This document shows positions 16,192 to 25,011 of a stretch of DNA of 64,000 bases, piece by piece. The notes under the pieces are model-generated. The model ran no database searches. It was not told the origin of the DNA and worked only from the letters and a program-made list of their open reading frames with translations. The stretch is from NCBI GenBank assembly GCA_965204715.1, contig OZ242009.1:2480001-2544000 (forward strand), written 5' to 3'. The stretch's first letter is position 1. Every line of letters starts with the position of its first letter. The position numbers and the translations under genes were made by a program. The stretch comes from CATOSP01 sp965204715. GTDB taxonomy: Bacteria; Chloroflexota; Dehalococcoidia; Lucifugimonadales; UBA3495.

Positions 16192-17154
16192 TTAAGTATA
16201 GCGGATCCGTGGGTTCAGCCAACCGTACAGCATGTCCAGCACCAGGTTCACGACCAGTACCACAGTCGTGATGACAACGATAATGGCCTGGATTACGGCA
16301 TAATCCCGATGAAAGACAGCGTCCAGCAACAGCCGTCCCATCCCGGGTACGACGAATATGGTCTCTATGACCACCGTGCCGGAGATAAGCCGCCCAAATT
16401 CGTATCCGGAAACGGTAATTACGGGCAAGAGGGCGTTCTTCAGTGCGTGTCGCGCGATGACCAATCGCTCGGTCAATCCTTTCGAGCGGGCGGTCCGAAT
16501 GAAGTCCTCACGAAGTACCTCCAGCATGGCCGAGCGGGTGACCCGGGCTATGAAGGCCATGTTGAAGTAACCCAGGGCTATCGCTGGCAGCATTAGCTGC
16601 TGGAGATTTGTCCAGGGATCATCCCAGAGGGTCGCGTACTTCAGGGGTGGGAGCCATCCAAAGATGAGCACCAGGAAATAGATTATCAATAGTCCTACCC
16701 AGAAGGTGGGCAGGGCGATACCCGAAAAGGTGATGATCCGTGACACGTAGTCCAGGAGAGTATCCTGCTTGATGGCCGAGATTACGCCCAAAGGAACTGC
16801 GACTACGCTGGCAATCAGGACCGACAGGATGGTCAGTTCGAGGGTAACGGCAAATTTGGCTTTCAGGTCTTTGGATATAGGAGTGTCGTAGTGGTAGGAG
16901 TTACCGAAGTCCAACTGGAGCATGTTCCAGACCCAGTCGGCGTACTGCACATAGATTGGGCGGTCAGTGCCCAGCTTGGCCCTCATTTCGGCCAGGACCT
17001 TTTCGCTGACCTGGACCTCCCCTTCCTCGGCGCCCACCAAGACCAGGTATGCCGGGTCTCCCGGGATAAAACGCAGGATGAGGAACACGAGGATGGTGAT
17101 CATGATGAGAGTGGGTACGAACAGCAAGAGGCGTTTGATGATGTATGTTTGCAT
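16192..17154 (-). CDS. ABC transporter permease, DppB/OppB type
   Basis: The 320-residue partner permease has the typical N-terminal helix (IIKRLLLFVPTLIMITILVF), the periplasmic loop LILRFIPGDPAYLV, six membrane spans, the EAA motif FIRTARSKGLTERLVIARHALKNALLPV, and the ending VNLVLDMLYGWLNPRIRY. It forms a heterodimer with the DppC-type protein. No ABC ATPase genes (DppD/DppF) occur in the window, so the ATPases must be shared or encoded elsewhere. Confidence 0.93.
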   Translation of the reverse strand: MQTYIIKRLLLFVPTLIMITILVFLILRFIPGDPAYLVLVGAEEGEVQVSEKVLAEMRAKLGTDRPIYVQYADWVWNMLQLDFGNSYHYDTPISKDLKAKFAVTLELTILSVLIASVVAVPLGVISAIKQDTLLDYVSRIITFSGIALPTFWVGLLIIYFLVLIFGWLPPLKYATLWDDPWTNLQQLMLPAIALGYFNMAFIARVTRSAMLEVLREDFIRTARSKGLTERLVIARHALKNALLPVITVSGYEFGRLISGTVVIETIFVVPGMGRLLLDAVFHRDYAVIQAIIVVITTVVLVVNLVLDMLYGWLNPRIRYT

Positions 17155-17213
17155 GATTGATGTTGGAGGGGTTCAGACCAAGGTTCAGATTGGCTCCGGG
17201 GAATAGATGATTG

Positions 17214-17244
17214 AAGGCCGGCCACAGTAGCTCCGGGCCGGCCT
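17214..17244 (-). other. Intercistronic hairpin after the substrate-binding protein gene
   Basis: AGGCCGGCC and GGCCGGCCT pair across a loop of about 11 nt between the binding-protein stop (17261) and the first permease (17154). The tract that follows on the minus strand is weak (TTCAATCATC). Hairpins at this position usually stabilise the upstream mRNA and give more binding protein than permease; that role is inference. Confidence 0.5.
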
Positions 17245-17260
17245 AGCGATTACCGGGTGG

Positions 17261-19111
17261 TTACCACTCGCTCTGGTCCCACCAGATGGTCTCGTGCATC
17301 ATCTGCGCCTGGACCGATGGGGACCCGTAGAGGTTCTTGATGCTCTTGTGGGCCAGCCTGGGCGCTCCCCAGCTCCACATCAGCAGTACTGACGGAGTGC
17401 CGAGTTCAGGCGTGAGGATGTAGTCTTCCAGCTCCCTGAGAATCGCCTTGCGGGCATCGGAGTTGGACTCCCGGGCCTGATTCTCGAATAGCTCCTCGAT
17501 CTTCGGGTCGGTGAATCCGGTATAGTTCCGGGTGCCGCCCAACCTGTAATGATCGCTGATGATCGAGTCAGGGACGTTCGCGGTGTAGCAATGGCCCTGG
17601 ATTGCAGTATTGAATGCCTCGTCCCTGTACTTGATCAGACCGGTGGCCGGCTCGAAGGACTCCAGCGTCCACTCGATGTTCAGGTGCTCCTTGAGCTGGT
17701 CCTTGACTATCGCCGACTGTTCCCCATAAGAGCCGAAGGTTCTGTAGGAATGGACTGCTTGGAAGCCGTCGGGGTGTCCAGCCTCGGCGAGAAGCCGTTT
17801 GGCCTCGGCTATGTCGTCGGGATGCTTTTCCCCGTTGAGCTCCCGGATGCCGGGTAGCTGTTCCGCCTCCTCCGAAGTCCTGGCGAACCAGGCTCCTGGC
17901 TGGAAGACGGTGCCGTAGTCGCCTTCGCCGCTGATTATGGCGTCCATGATCGGCTGCCGGTGGATGGCCAGGAAGATGGCGTGACGCACCCTGGGGTCGT
18001 TATAAGGCTCCTTCTTGACGTTGAACATCAGGAAGGAGTTGCAGCCATAGGGCTGGCCGTAGGCGATCAGTTCGCCTCCCATGTCCTCAACAAGCTGCTT
18101 CCGGTCATCCACAGAAAGGTGAGTTGCCGTGCTGGAGGCCATGGCGAACTGCTTGGTCTTGAAGGCTGCGATTATCCGGCCCTTGTCCCGGACTATGAGG
18201 TACTCCATGCCGTCCAGGTAGGGCTTGCCTTCCTTGAAATAATTGGGGTTCTTGATGTAGTCGGTGGAGATGTCGGTATCGTACTTCTGGACCATGTAGG
18301 GGCCGGAGCCGACGATATTATCCCACTTGGAGACGTCGATGCCCTCGCCTGCGACGTGCTTGGGGACTACCTTGAAGACGTCGGCGGCGATCAGGCTGAA
18401 GAAGTCAGCGGCGGCGAACTTCAGCGGGACCTTCACCGTCAACGGGTCTACAACCTCGACCGTACCGTGCTCGTAATAGGCCTTGGCATTGCCGGTCCTG
18501 GGCCGGGGCTGGTCTGGCTCCACCCAGCGGTCAACGCTGAAGGCTACGTCCTCTGAGGTTACGGGCATCCCGTCGTGCCACTGGACGCCCTCGTGAATCT
18601 TGAAGACGTAGCTCAGGCCGCCGTCAGTAATCTCCCATGAAGCGGCCAGATCGCCGATGATGTCGTCCCGGTCTTCTGTCTCGGGGTCGAAGCGTACCAG
18701 GTTGTTATACAAGGGGCTGGAGTGCATGATCTGGTTGAGAGTGCCCGACCGGTGAGTACCCCAGTGGTCTGGAGCAGAGTATGCGTGCAGCGGCGGGACT
18801 CCGCCCATGATGACGTCCGATGGCGCTGCTGCCGGAGCCTCAGTCGGGACCGGGACTGCCTCCGCCTGCCCGGATGTCATCGGTGTTGCGGTGGGCTTGA
18901 AAATAACCCCTCGCGTAGGCGTTGGGGTGGGGGCTTCGGTCGCGGCTGCCGTCATGGCATCCGATGACCCTGAAGAGTCGGAGCCGGTGGATGCCGGGGC
19001 CGTGGTGGCCGCAGGCTCGGCGGAACCGCCGCAGGCCGCGGTGAGCAACAGGACAACCATCAACGGTGTCAGGAATAATGACTTCGGGAACTGAAACCAA
19101 CGGTGAGCCAT
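17261..19111 (-). CDS. ABC transporter substrate-binding lipoprotein, family 5 (peptide type)
   Basis: The product is the ligand-binding lipoprotein of the adjacent importer. The frame is open to 19585, but the ATG at 19111 has AAGGAGG upstream and starts a lipoprotein signal (FPKSLFLTPLMVVLLLTAACGG; lipobox LTAAC). A Thr/Ala/Pro-rich spacer of about 80 residues follows, then the SBP_bac_5 domain: LAASWEITDGGLSYVFKIHEGVQWHDG, SEDVAFSVDRW, VRHAIFLAIHRQPIMDAI, and IEELFENQARESNSDARKAI. About 616 residues is long for the family because of the spacer. Order is SBP, DppB, DppC, amidase. Confidence 0.93.
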   Translation of the reverse strand: MAHRWFQFPKSLFLTPLMVVLLLTAACGGSAEPAATTAPASTGSDSSGSSDAMTAAATEAPTPTPTRGVIFKPTATPMTSGQAEAVPVPTEAPAAAPSDVIMGGVPPLHAYSAPDHWGTHRSGTLNQIMHSSPLYNNLVRFDPETEDRDDIIGDLAASWEITDGGLSYVFKIHEGVQWHDGMPVTSEDVAFSVDRWVEPDQPRPRTGNAKAYYEHGTVEVVDPLTVKVPLKFAAADFFSLIAADVFKVVPKHVAGEGIDVSKWDNIVGSGPYMVQKYDTDISTDYIKNPNYFKEGKPYLDGMEYLIVRDKGRIIAAFKTKQFAMASSTATHLSVDDRKQLVEDMGGELIAYGQPYGCNSFLMFNVKKEPYNDPRVRHAIFLAIHRQPIMDAIISGEGDYGTVFQPGAWFARTSEEAEQLPGIRELNGEKHPDDIAEAKRLLAEAGHPDGFQAVHSYRTFGSYGEQSAIVKDQLKEHLNIEWTLESFEPATGLIKYRDEAFNTAIQGHCYTANVPDSIISDHYRLGGTRNYTGFTDPKIEELFENQARESNSDARKAILRELEDYILTPELGTPSVLLMWSWGAPRLAHKSIKNLYGSPSVQAQMMHETIWWDQSEW

Positions 19112-19252
19112 GTCGGATGTGTGCCTCCTTGGTCTAAATCTGTGTCCGCCGAAACCCTCCCGGACCCTCAGGTATTGCGGGTGAGCCCGGCTCAATCGCC
19201 AGCGCATCGTAGTATATGGCCCGTATAGGGAGTGCGCCAGTGAACGCCGCCT

Positions 19253-19281
19253 ATAATATATAGGACGTTCAATTCCGTCAA
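19253..19281 (-). promoter_or_regulatory. Sigma70-type promoter for the ABC importer operon
   Basis: On the minus strand TTGACG (19281-19276), a 17-bp spacer and TATTAT (19258-19253), about 140 bp upstream of the binding-protein start codon. Confidence 0.6.
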
Positions 19282-19502
19282 TCTTCCAGTACCGCTCAAC
19301 CGTGGTGTGCGCAAAGTTGCAGGAAGGATTGGTGCGCGGTTCCTGGTTTATAGTTGGGCACGAGAATCCCCTGCCCTCCTGTGAAAGGGGAAGACACTTT
19401 GCCAAACCTATGCGGGCGATACACCTGCGCTCCAAGGAGGCTGGGGGATTTCTTGTCTCCCGTATCCGGCTATGCACCAGTCCCGGCAAGCTGCTCTCCG
19501 GG
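19282..19502. other. Divergent intergenic region without recognised gene
   Basis: Together with the two promoters beside it, this forms the ~450-bp spacer between the divergent importer operon and pepC. I see no conserved protein, RNA gene or repeat in it. Confidence 0.5.
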
Positions 19503-19530
19503 TTGACACCGCAGACTACCCCGTTACAAT
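19503..19530 (+). promoter_or_regulatory. Sigma70-type promoter for aminopeptidase C
   Basis: TTGACA (19503-19508), a 16-bp spacer and TACAAT (19525-19530). The expected transcription start leaves a short leader of about 27 nt before the ATG at 19564. Confidence 0.65.
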
Positions 19531-19563
19531 CAGGCATCATGTAGTAGATTCCAGGGGGATTCG

Positions 19564-20952
19564 ATGAGCACACAGAACGCGGCAACTAACGGACAGACGG
19601 CCAATCGTCCCGATGGACCCAACGGGGGTCTGCTGGCTCCTGCGGACATCGAGAAATTCCAGTCGGCTTTTGATGCCGACCCCTCGCGCCGGTTGATGCA
19701 GAACGTGGTGACGCAGCATGATGTCAATGACGCGGCTCTGAATCGATCAATCGTCAACGAGGCGGTCCACAGCTTCTCGACCGTGTTGGATGAATGGAGC
19801 GTCACCAATCAGGCTCGCTCCGGACGCTGCTGGATGTTCGCGGGGCTGAACCTTTTCCGGTCAGAGTCGCGCACGGTGATGAACCTGAAGGAGTTCGAGT
19901 TCAGCCAGAACTACGTGATGTTCTGGGACAAGATGGAGCGGGCCAATTTCCTGCTGGAAGCAATAATCGAGACTGCCGACCGCCCGGTGGATGACCGCAC
20001 GGTTGCGTGGCTGCTGCAACGTTCCATAGAGGACGGCGGCCAGTGGGACATGTTCGTGGAACTGGTGAAAAAGCACGGGGTTGTCCCCAAGACGGTGATG
20101 CCGGAAACCGAGAGTTCCAGCAACTCAGCCCGCATGAACTCCATGCTCAACTACCAGATGCGGCAGGGCGCACTGCGCATCCGCAAGCTCTACTCCGCAG
20201 AAGCGGGCCTTGACGAGATGCGCCGGGAGAAACAAGAGACTCTCAATGTCATTTACCAGGTCCTCTGCATACATTTGGGCACTCCTCCCAGCCACTTCAA
20301 TTGGCAATGGAAGGACAAGGCGGGCGAATTCAAGCGGGATGGAGAGATGACTCCGCTGGAGTTCGCAGAGAAGTACGTGGTTACCCCTTTGGAGGAGTAC
20401 GTGTCGCTGGTCCACGATCCGAGGGAGACCAGCCCGCTGGGCAAGACCTTTACCGTGGCCTACCTGGGGAACGTGGCCGGTGCGCCTCCTATTAAATACT
20501 TGAACGTGGACATCCAGTTGATGAAGGACATTGCCATGCAGATGCTTCTGGATGGCAAGCCGGTCTGGATGGGCTGTGACACTGGCAAGCAGATGCACCG
20601 GGACCTGGGCATCTGGGACGCGGAGCTTTTCGATTATTCCAGCGTTTACGGCGCGGACTTCGGGATGGACAAGGCGGAGCGGCTGGAGTATCACCAGACC
20701 CGCATGACCCACGCCATGATGTTCACCGGCGTGGATGTGGTGGACGGCAAGCCCCGCCGCTGGAGGGTGGAAAATAGCTGGGACGACAAGGTGGGGGACA
20801 AGGGCTTCTTTATGATGAACGACTCCTGGTTCGCGGAGTATATGTTCGAGATTGCCGCCCCCAAGAGTTACCTGCCTGCTGACTTGCAGGCGGCCTTGGA
20901 ACAGGAGCCAATCGTCCTTCCGCCGTGGGACCCGATGGGGTCTTTGGCGTAA
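19564..20952 (+). CDS. pepC: Aminopeptidase C / bleomycin hydrolase (C1B cysteine peptidase)
   Basis: PepC is a cytosolic, usually hexameric papain-like aminopeptidase. The 462-residue protein has all catalytic residues: Gln and Cys89 in VTNQARSGRCWMFAG, His383 in THAMMFTGVD, and Asn404 in RVENSWDD. Other family blocks are EFSQNYVMFWDKMERANFLLE and GGQWDMFVELVKKHGVVPK. GGGGG lies 6 nt before the ATG. The C-terminus (EQEPIVLPPWDPMGSLA) is normal for the family, so the self-processed C-terminal arm is present. Confidence 0.95.
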   Translation: MSTQNAATNGQTANRPDGPNGGLLAPADIEKFQSAFDADPSRRLMQNVVTQHDVNDAALNRSIVNEAVHSFSTVLDEWSVTNQARSGRCWMFAGLNLFRSESRTVMNLKEFEFSQNYVMFWDKMERANFLLEAIIETADRPVDDRTVAWLLQRSIEDGGQWDMFVELVKKHGVVPKTVMPETESSSNSARMNSMLNYQMRQGALRIRKLYSAEAGLDEMRREKQETLNVIYQVLCIHLGTPPSHFNWQWKDKAGEFKRDGEMTPLEFAEKYVVTPLEEYVSLVHDPRETSPLGKTFTVAYLGNVAGAPPIKYLNVDIQLMKDIAMQMLLDGKPVWMGCDTGKQMHRDLGIWDAELFDYSSVYGADFGMDKAERLEYHQTRMTHAMMFTGVDVVDGKPRRWRVENSWDDKVGDKGFFMMNDSWFAEYMFEIAAPKSYLPADLQAALEQEPIVLPPWDPMGSLA

Positions 20953-21074
20953 CGGTCTTCCTGTAAAGCCGGGAAGTTTCCCTGCCACAAGCCGACGATT
21001 CGAGGTATGGACCCTACCCGCCGCTCCCCGGCCGGCATGGCGTTGTGGGGCGGCGTTTTCAGAGGAGACGTGAC

Positions 21075-22229
21075 ATGAAGTTCGGATTCTTTATGATGCC
21101 GGCCCATTCTCACTTCGAGAACCCTACCCTTGCCTTCGAGCGCGACCTGCAACTGATTGAGTATGCCGAGGGCCTGGGGTTTGACGAGTTCTGGGTGGGC
21201 GAGCACCACTCCGGCGGATGGGAGACCATTCCGGCGCCGGACATCTTCCTGGCTGCCGCGGCCACGCGCACCAAGCGCATCCGGTTGGGAACGGCGGTTA
21301 TCAACCTGTCGTACCATCATCCCTTCGATGTGGCTGAGCGGATGGCGTTCCTTGACCATCTTGCCTACGGTCGGGTCATGCTTGGGTGCGGTCCGGGCGT
21401 GCTGGCCCCGGACATTCAGCTTTTCGGCCTGGACCCCGCCGAGCTAAGGCCGATGATGAACGAGTCTCTGGACATCATCCTGAAGCTCTACCGGGAGGAT
21501 GGGCTGGTCTCCTACGACGGCAAGTACTGGCAGGTAAAGGACATGGAGGTGCAGGTGAAGCCCTACCAGGAGCCGCACCTGCCGATTTACGCGGTCAGTT
21601 CCGGCAGCGGCAACAGCATTCGCGTGGCTGCCGAGCGGGGGCTGGGGGTCATCTCCGGCGCTTACACTCAGCCGGGGGCGATGGACATCAGCCAGCAGTG
21701 GGGCGCATACGAGGAGCTTTCGGCTGCGGCAGGCCATACCCCAAGCCGGGACAACTGGCGTCTTTCCACCAGCATCTACCTGGCGGACACGATGGAACAG
21801 GCGATGCAGGATGTTGCGGAAGGGGTGATGGACGAGGCCAATCAATACTTCTTCCAGACCGGCGGCAAGGTAACTTACGAGGCTTACCCCGGCCAACCTG
21901 CTGAGGAGATTACCCTTGATCAGATCATCGACCAGCGCAGGTGGATAATCGGTGACCCTGATTACTGTGTGCGGCGGATAAAGGAATTGGAGGAGCAGAC
22001 CGGGGGTTTTGGCGGCCTGCTGATGGTGTCGGTGGAGTGGACATCCACCGAGAAGTGGCGTCACTCGCTGGAGTTGTTTGCCAGGTACGTGATGCCCCAG
22101 TTCAACCGCTCGCTCCGGGGGATTCAGGGGTCCTACAACCGGATGGTGGAGGACAACCGGCTGGGCAGGCTTCCCAGCGCCCGGTCAGGGGTGGTACGGG
22201 TGAACGGAGGGTCGTCCGGCCGGTCCTAG
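21075..22229 (+). CDS. LLM-class (bacterial luciferase-like) flavin-dependent monooxygenase
   Basis: The product is a TIM-barrel flavin monooxygenase of the luciferase superfamily using reduced FMN or F420. The 384-residue protein shows KFGFFMMPAHSHFENPTLAFERDL, FDEFWVGEHHSGGWETIPAPDIFLA, TKRIRLGTAVINLSYHHPFDVAERMAFLDHLAYGRVMLGCGPG, and a C-terminal WIIGDPDYCVRRIKEL block. GAGGAGACGTGAC precedes the ATG at 21075. The EHH motif and 'HPF/LxxAE' pattern place it with the larger two-component-type monooxygenases. Substrate unknown. It lies 122 bp downstream of pepC on the same strand. Confidence 0.9.
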   Translation: MKFGFFMMPAHSHFENPTLAFERDLQLIEYAEGLGFDEFWVGEHHSGGWETIPAPDIFLAAAATRTKRIRLGTAVINLSYHHPFDVAERMAFLDHLAYGRVMLGCGPGVLAPDIQLFGLDPAELRPMMNESLDIILKLYREDGLVSYDGKYWQVKDMEVQVKPYQEPHLPIYAVSSGSGNSIRVAAERGLGVISGAYTQPGAMDISQQWGAYEELSAAAGHTPSRDNWRLSTSIYLADTMEQAMQDVAEGVMDEANQYFFQTGGKVTYEAYPGQPAEEITLDQIIDQRRWIIGDPDYCVRRIKELEEQTGGFGGLLMVSVEWTSTEKWRHSLELFARYVMPQFNRSLRGIQGSYNRMVEDNRLGRLPSARSGVVRVNGGSSGRS

Positions 22230-22301
22230 AAGCTGTACTCGCGGTCTGCCCAGGCGGAGTGACGTGTTATCCCGCCTGGACCGGGCCTCATATATCGGGC
22301 C

Positions 22302-22799
22302 TCATACAGAAATGCCGTCCAGGGGGATCAGCGTCCCTTCGGCCCTGCCTTCCTCCAAGGTCAGGACTCCGACGGATGGGAGCAGCTTGAAGCGTCTTTT
22401 GCCCGCTGCTCCTGGGTTGAAGAAGAGCACCGGGCCGACCCGCCTTTGCAATGGCATGTGGCTGTGGCCTGAGACCACCACTGTCGCTCCCATCTCAAGG
22501 AAGGGTCTCATTTTCGGGTCGTTCTCGTCCTTGGGCAGTTTGACCTGGTGGGTGAGATAAACGAGGCAGTCTCCCAACTCAAGGGTCGCATCCTCGGGGA
22601 ATAGGGACTCCGGGCCGGCCTTGTCGTTGTTCCCCCGGACGGTTGTGACCGGAGCGATTTCGGCGAGCCGGTCGATGATGGCCGCGTCGCCTATGTCACC
22701 AGCGTGGAGGATGTGGTTAACTCCCTGCAACAGCGGGACTGCCCTGGGATCAAGATAGCTGTGAGTGTCCGATACGACTCCGACCAGCACCGTTAACAT
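22302..22799 (-). CDS. YfcE/MJ0936-type metallophosphoesterase
   Basis: A small cytosolic di-metal phosphodiesterase. All metal-ligand motifs are seen in its 165 residues: GVVSDTHSY (D-x-H), LHAGDIGD (G-D), RGNNDKAG (G-N-x-D substitution pattern), VVVSGHSHMPLQ (G-H-x-H), and FNPGAAGKRRF. It lies 46 bp downstream of the enolase-family gene and is convergent with the LLM gene. The natural substrate of this family is not settled. Confidence 0.92.
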   Translation of the reverse strand: MLTVLVGVVSDTHSYLDPRAVPLLQGVNHILHAGDIGDAAIIDRLAEIAPVTTVRGNNDKAGPESLFPEDATLELGDCLVYLTHQVKLPKDENDPKMRPFLEMGATVVVSGHSHMPLQRRVGPVLFFNPGAAGKRRFKLLPSVGVLTLEEGRAEGTLIPLDGISV

Positions 22800-22845
22800 C
22801 TCCTGACTTTGGGCGCTTGATTCATGTTGCCCACCCTACCGCTGT

Positions 22846-23895
22846 TCAGACCAACGCCTCGTTCAGGGTGACGCCGAATCCGGGAGCGTCAGAAGGCTCG
22901 AGATAGCCGTTCTCCGGCTGCGGCTCACCGAGCCAGAGTTCGTCGCGGGGGGCGCCGCGGCGCCCCGGGTTTCGCTCGGCCAGGTCCAGGCCCTCGGTGG
23001 CCATGATGAGATGGAGGCCCCAGACCTCGCCGCCGCGGTGGGGCGCAACGGCAGCGCCGGCCTCGCGGGCGATGTCCAGGATGCGCAGCCCGGCGGTGAT
23101 GCCGCCGCACCAGGTGATGTCGGGCTGCCACAGGTCGAGCGCCCCTGCGCGGGCTATCTCGGCGAAACCGTGATGGGTGAACTCATGCTCTCCGCCGGAG
23201 AGCAGGACGGGCTTCACCGCAGGACGCAGCTCTGCCTGGGCTTCGAGCAGGTCCGGAGTCAGCACGTCCTCGAACCAATAGATGTTGAACTCGGCCAGAC
23301 GGTTGGCCATCTCCAGGGTGGCCTGTGCGTCCCACGTCATGTAGGTGTCGATCATCAACAGGGCTTCGGGACCGAACAACTCCCTGGCGCGGGCCGCGGA
23401 GTCCACGGCGTTGTCGTAGTCAGCGTCGTTGCCGGTCCAACGGTGGGGGAACTTGTGGGCGGTGAAACCCAACTCGCGATACCATTCCGGGTCGTCGCCG
23501 GTAGCGTAGGACTGGACACGATCTTTCTTCTTGCCGCCAAGAAGGTCGTAGACCGGGACACGCTCGGCGTGGCCGAGAAGGTCCCACAGGGCCAAATCCA
23601 CGCCACTGAGAGCCATGACGCCTATGCCCTTGCGCCCGTAGGGCAGGGACTCGGCGTAGAGGGCGTCCCATGCGTCCCGGATGTCGTCGCCTGTGTTCAC
23701 CTGTCGACCCAGCAGCAGTTCCCGGAAGTGGCGGTTGACCACCTCCACAGAGGCGACGCCGCCCCCGCCGTAGCCGAGGCCGGTTACACCAGCGTCGGTC
23801 TCGATCCGGACCACTATCTGCCAGAAGTGAGTCCGCCAGGACGGGACGACGTGCTGATAGTTGGGGTAAACGGCCTTTACGTCGGTTATCTTCAT
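22846..23895 (-). CDS. Enolase-superfamily dehydratase, L-rhamnonate dehydratase-like
   Basis: The enzyme belongs to the mandelate racemase subgroup of the enolase superfamily; it abstracts a proton alpha to a carboxylate and likely dehydrates an acid sugar. Predicted Mg2+ ligands are Asp183 (LLMIDTYMTWD), Glu209 (YWFEDVLTPD) and Glu236 (SGGEHEFTHHGF), and the general acid/base is His286 (VAPHRGGEVWG). WQPDITWCGGITAGLRI and the ending GEPQPENGYLEPSDAPGFGV match rhamnonate-dehydratase relatives. Length (349) is slightly short for that family (~390). Exact sugar acid is inference. Confidence 0.88.
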   Translation of the reverse strand: MKITDVKAVYPNYQHVVPSWRTHFWQIVVRIETDAGVTGLGYGGGGVASVEVVNRHFRELLLGRQVNTGDDIRDAWDALYAESLPYGRKGIGVMALSGVDLALWDLLGHAERVPVYDLLGGKKKDRVQSYATGDDPEWYRELGFTAHKFPHRWTGNDADYDNAVDSAARARELFGPEALLMIDTYMTWDAQATLEMANRLAEFNIYWFEDVLTPDLLEAQAELRPAVKPVLLSGGEHEFTHHGFAEIARAGALDLWQPDITWCGGITAGLRILDIAREAGAAVAPHRGGEVWGLHLIMATEGLDLAERNPGRRGAPRDELWLGEPQPENGYLEPSDAPGFGVTLNEALV

Positions 23896-23989
23896 GCTGC
23901 TACCGTCAGTCTCCCACCGTCAGTCTCCCAAAGTATGGCCGTCCAATTCTACACCACATTTTTTGCACCGCGTTGGCGGCGGGCCGTGG

Positions 23990-24009
23990 ATTCCCGCGAA
24001 AGCGGGAAT
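23990..24009. repeat. Perfect palindrome ATTCCCGCGAAAGCGGGAAT, copy 1
   Basis: An 8-bp stem with a GAAA-type loop in the 254-bp spacer between the divergent enolase-family and PHP genes. The same 20-mer occurs at 50362-50381. This looks like a REP-type dispersed palindrome. I see nothing else definite in the spacer. Confidence 0.7.
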
Positions 24010-24149
24010 GGTGATTGAGTGCGGGATGCGATTCTTGACTGACCCCTCAAATTCGGCTATAACAGCGGGGTCGATACCCGGTCGCCTGGTGTCTCCACCG
24101 AGGGCGTCCGCCTCGTTCCAAATCCGGTTCCCAGAGAGGTTGCGGCAGC

Positions 24150-24893
24150 TTGGCTTCGGTTTTTGACCTCCATGTCCACACCAACCAGGGCAGTCCGGAC
24201 AGCGCGTTAACTCCCGAGGAAATGGTCGCGGAAGCCAAGCGGCTGGGACTCACCGGAATCATGGTGACGGAACACATAGGTTGGGCGCGGCCGGAGTTCG
24301 AGCTGTTTGCAAAGGGCCTCGACCTGGTGTTGGTCAATACCCTGGAGATGTACACTCCCTTGGGTCACATCATAACGCTGGGTCTGGACCGGTACGTGAC
24401 AGGCTACAACGGGGATCTTGAGACCATCAAGACCCTGCGCCGGGAAGTGGACCGCGTGGGCGGAGTGATGATCCTGGCGCACCCCTTCCGGCACCTGCTG
24501 GAGACGAGGGGCAACTACACCCAGAACATACTGTTCGAGCGATGGGAAGAAGTGCCGAGCACTCCGGAAGCTGCCGCCACCCATCCCATATTCGACCTGC
24601 TGGACGAGATAGAGGTGGTGAACGGCGGCAACCTGGAAGATGAAAACCGCTTCGCCCAGAGCGTGGCCGAAGTGCTGGGTTTCCAGGGAACCGGCGGCAG
24701 TGACGCCCATTCGGTGAACGGGCTAGGCAAGGGAGTGACGGTGTTTCCGGGGGACATTCGGAACCAGGCTGACCTTCTCGAAGCGCTGAGGGCGGGCGAG
24801 TTTTTCCCGGTCGAGGGGTTCCACCTGGGGAGTCCCGTGGACTATGGGAACGGCTCCGGGAATGGGCTGCGGGTCTTGCCACGCCGGAGTTGA
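24150..24893 (+). CDS. PHP-domain metal-dependent phosphoesterase
   Basis: PHP-domain proteins are trinuclear metal phosphoesterases. Metal-binding motifs are visible: FDLHVHTNQGSPDS (H-x-H), GIMVTEHIGW (T-E-H), LEMYTPLGHI, LAHPFRH, NGG, and GSDAHSVNGLGKG (D-x-H). The only start before the first motif is TTG 24150, with AGAGAGG about 12 nt upstream. The protein is 247 residues. It is followed by the TPP enzyme gene on the same strand. Confidence 0.87.
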   Translation: MASVFDLHVHTNQGSPDSALTPEEMVAEAKRLGLTGIMVTEHIGWARPEFELFAKGLDLVLVNTLEMYTPLGHIITLGLDRYVTGYNGDLETIKTLRREVDRVGGVMILAHPFRHLLETRGNYTQNILFERWEEVPSTPEAAATHPIFDLLDEIEVVNGGNLEDENRFAQSVAEVLGFQGTGGSDAHSVNGLGKGVTVFPGDIRNQADLLEALRAGEFFPVEGFHLGSPVDYGNGSGNGLRVLPRRS

Positions 24894-25011
24894 GGGAGTG
24901 GCCGAGTCTGTCAACGGGATGGCAGGCATGGCATAACAGGGTGACTTAATCGGAAAAGACCGGGCGCGAGGCTCGATGCCGGACAAGACCGGCGAGAAGA
25001 GGAGAAGCGAC

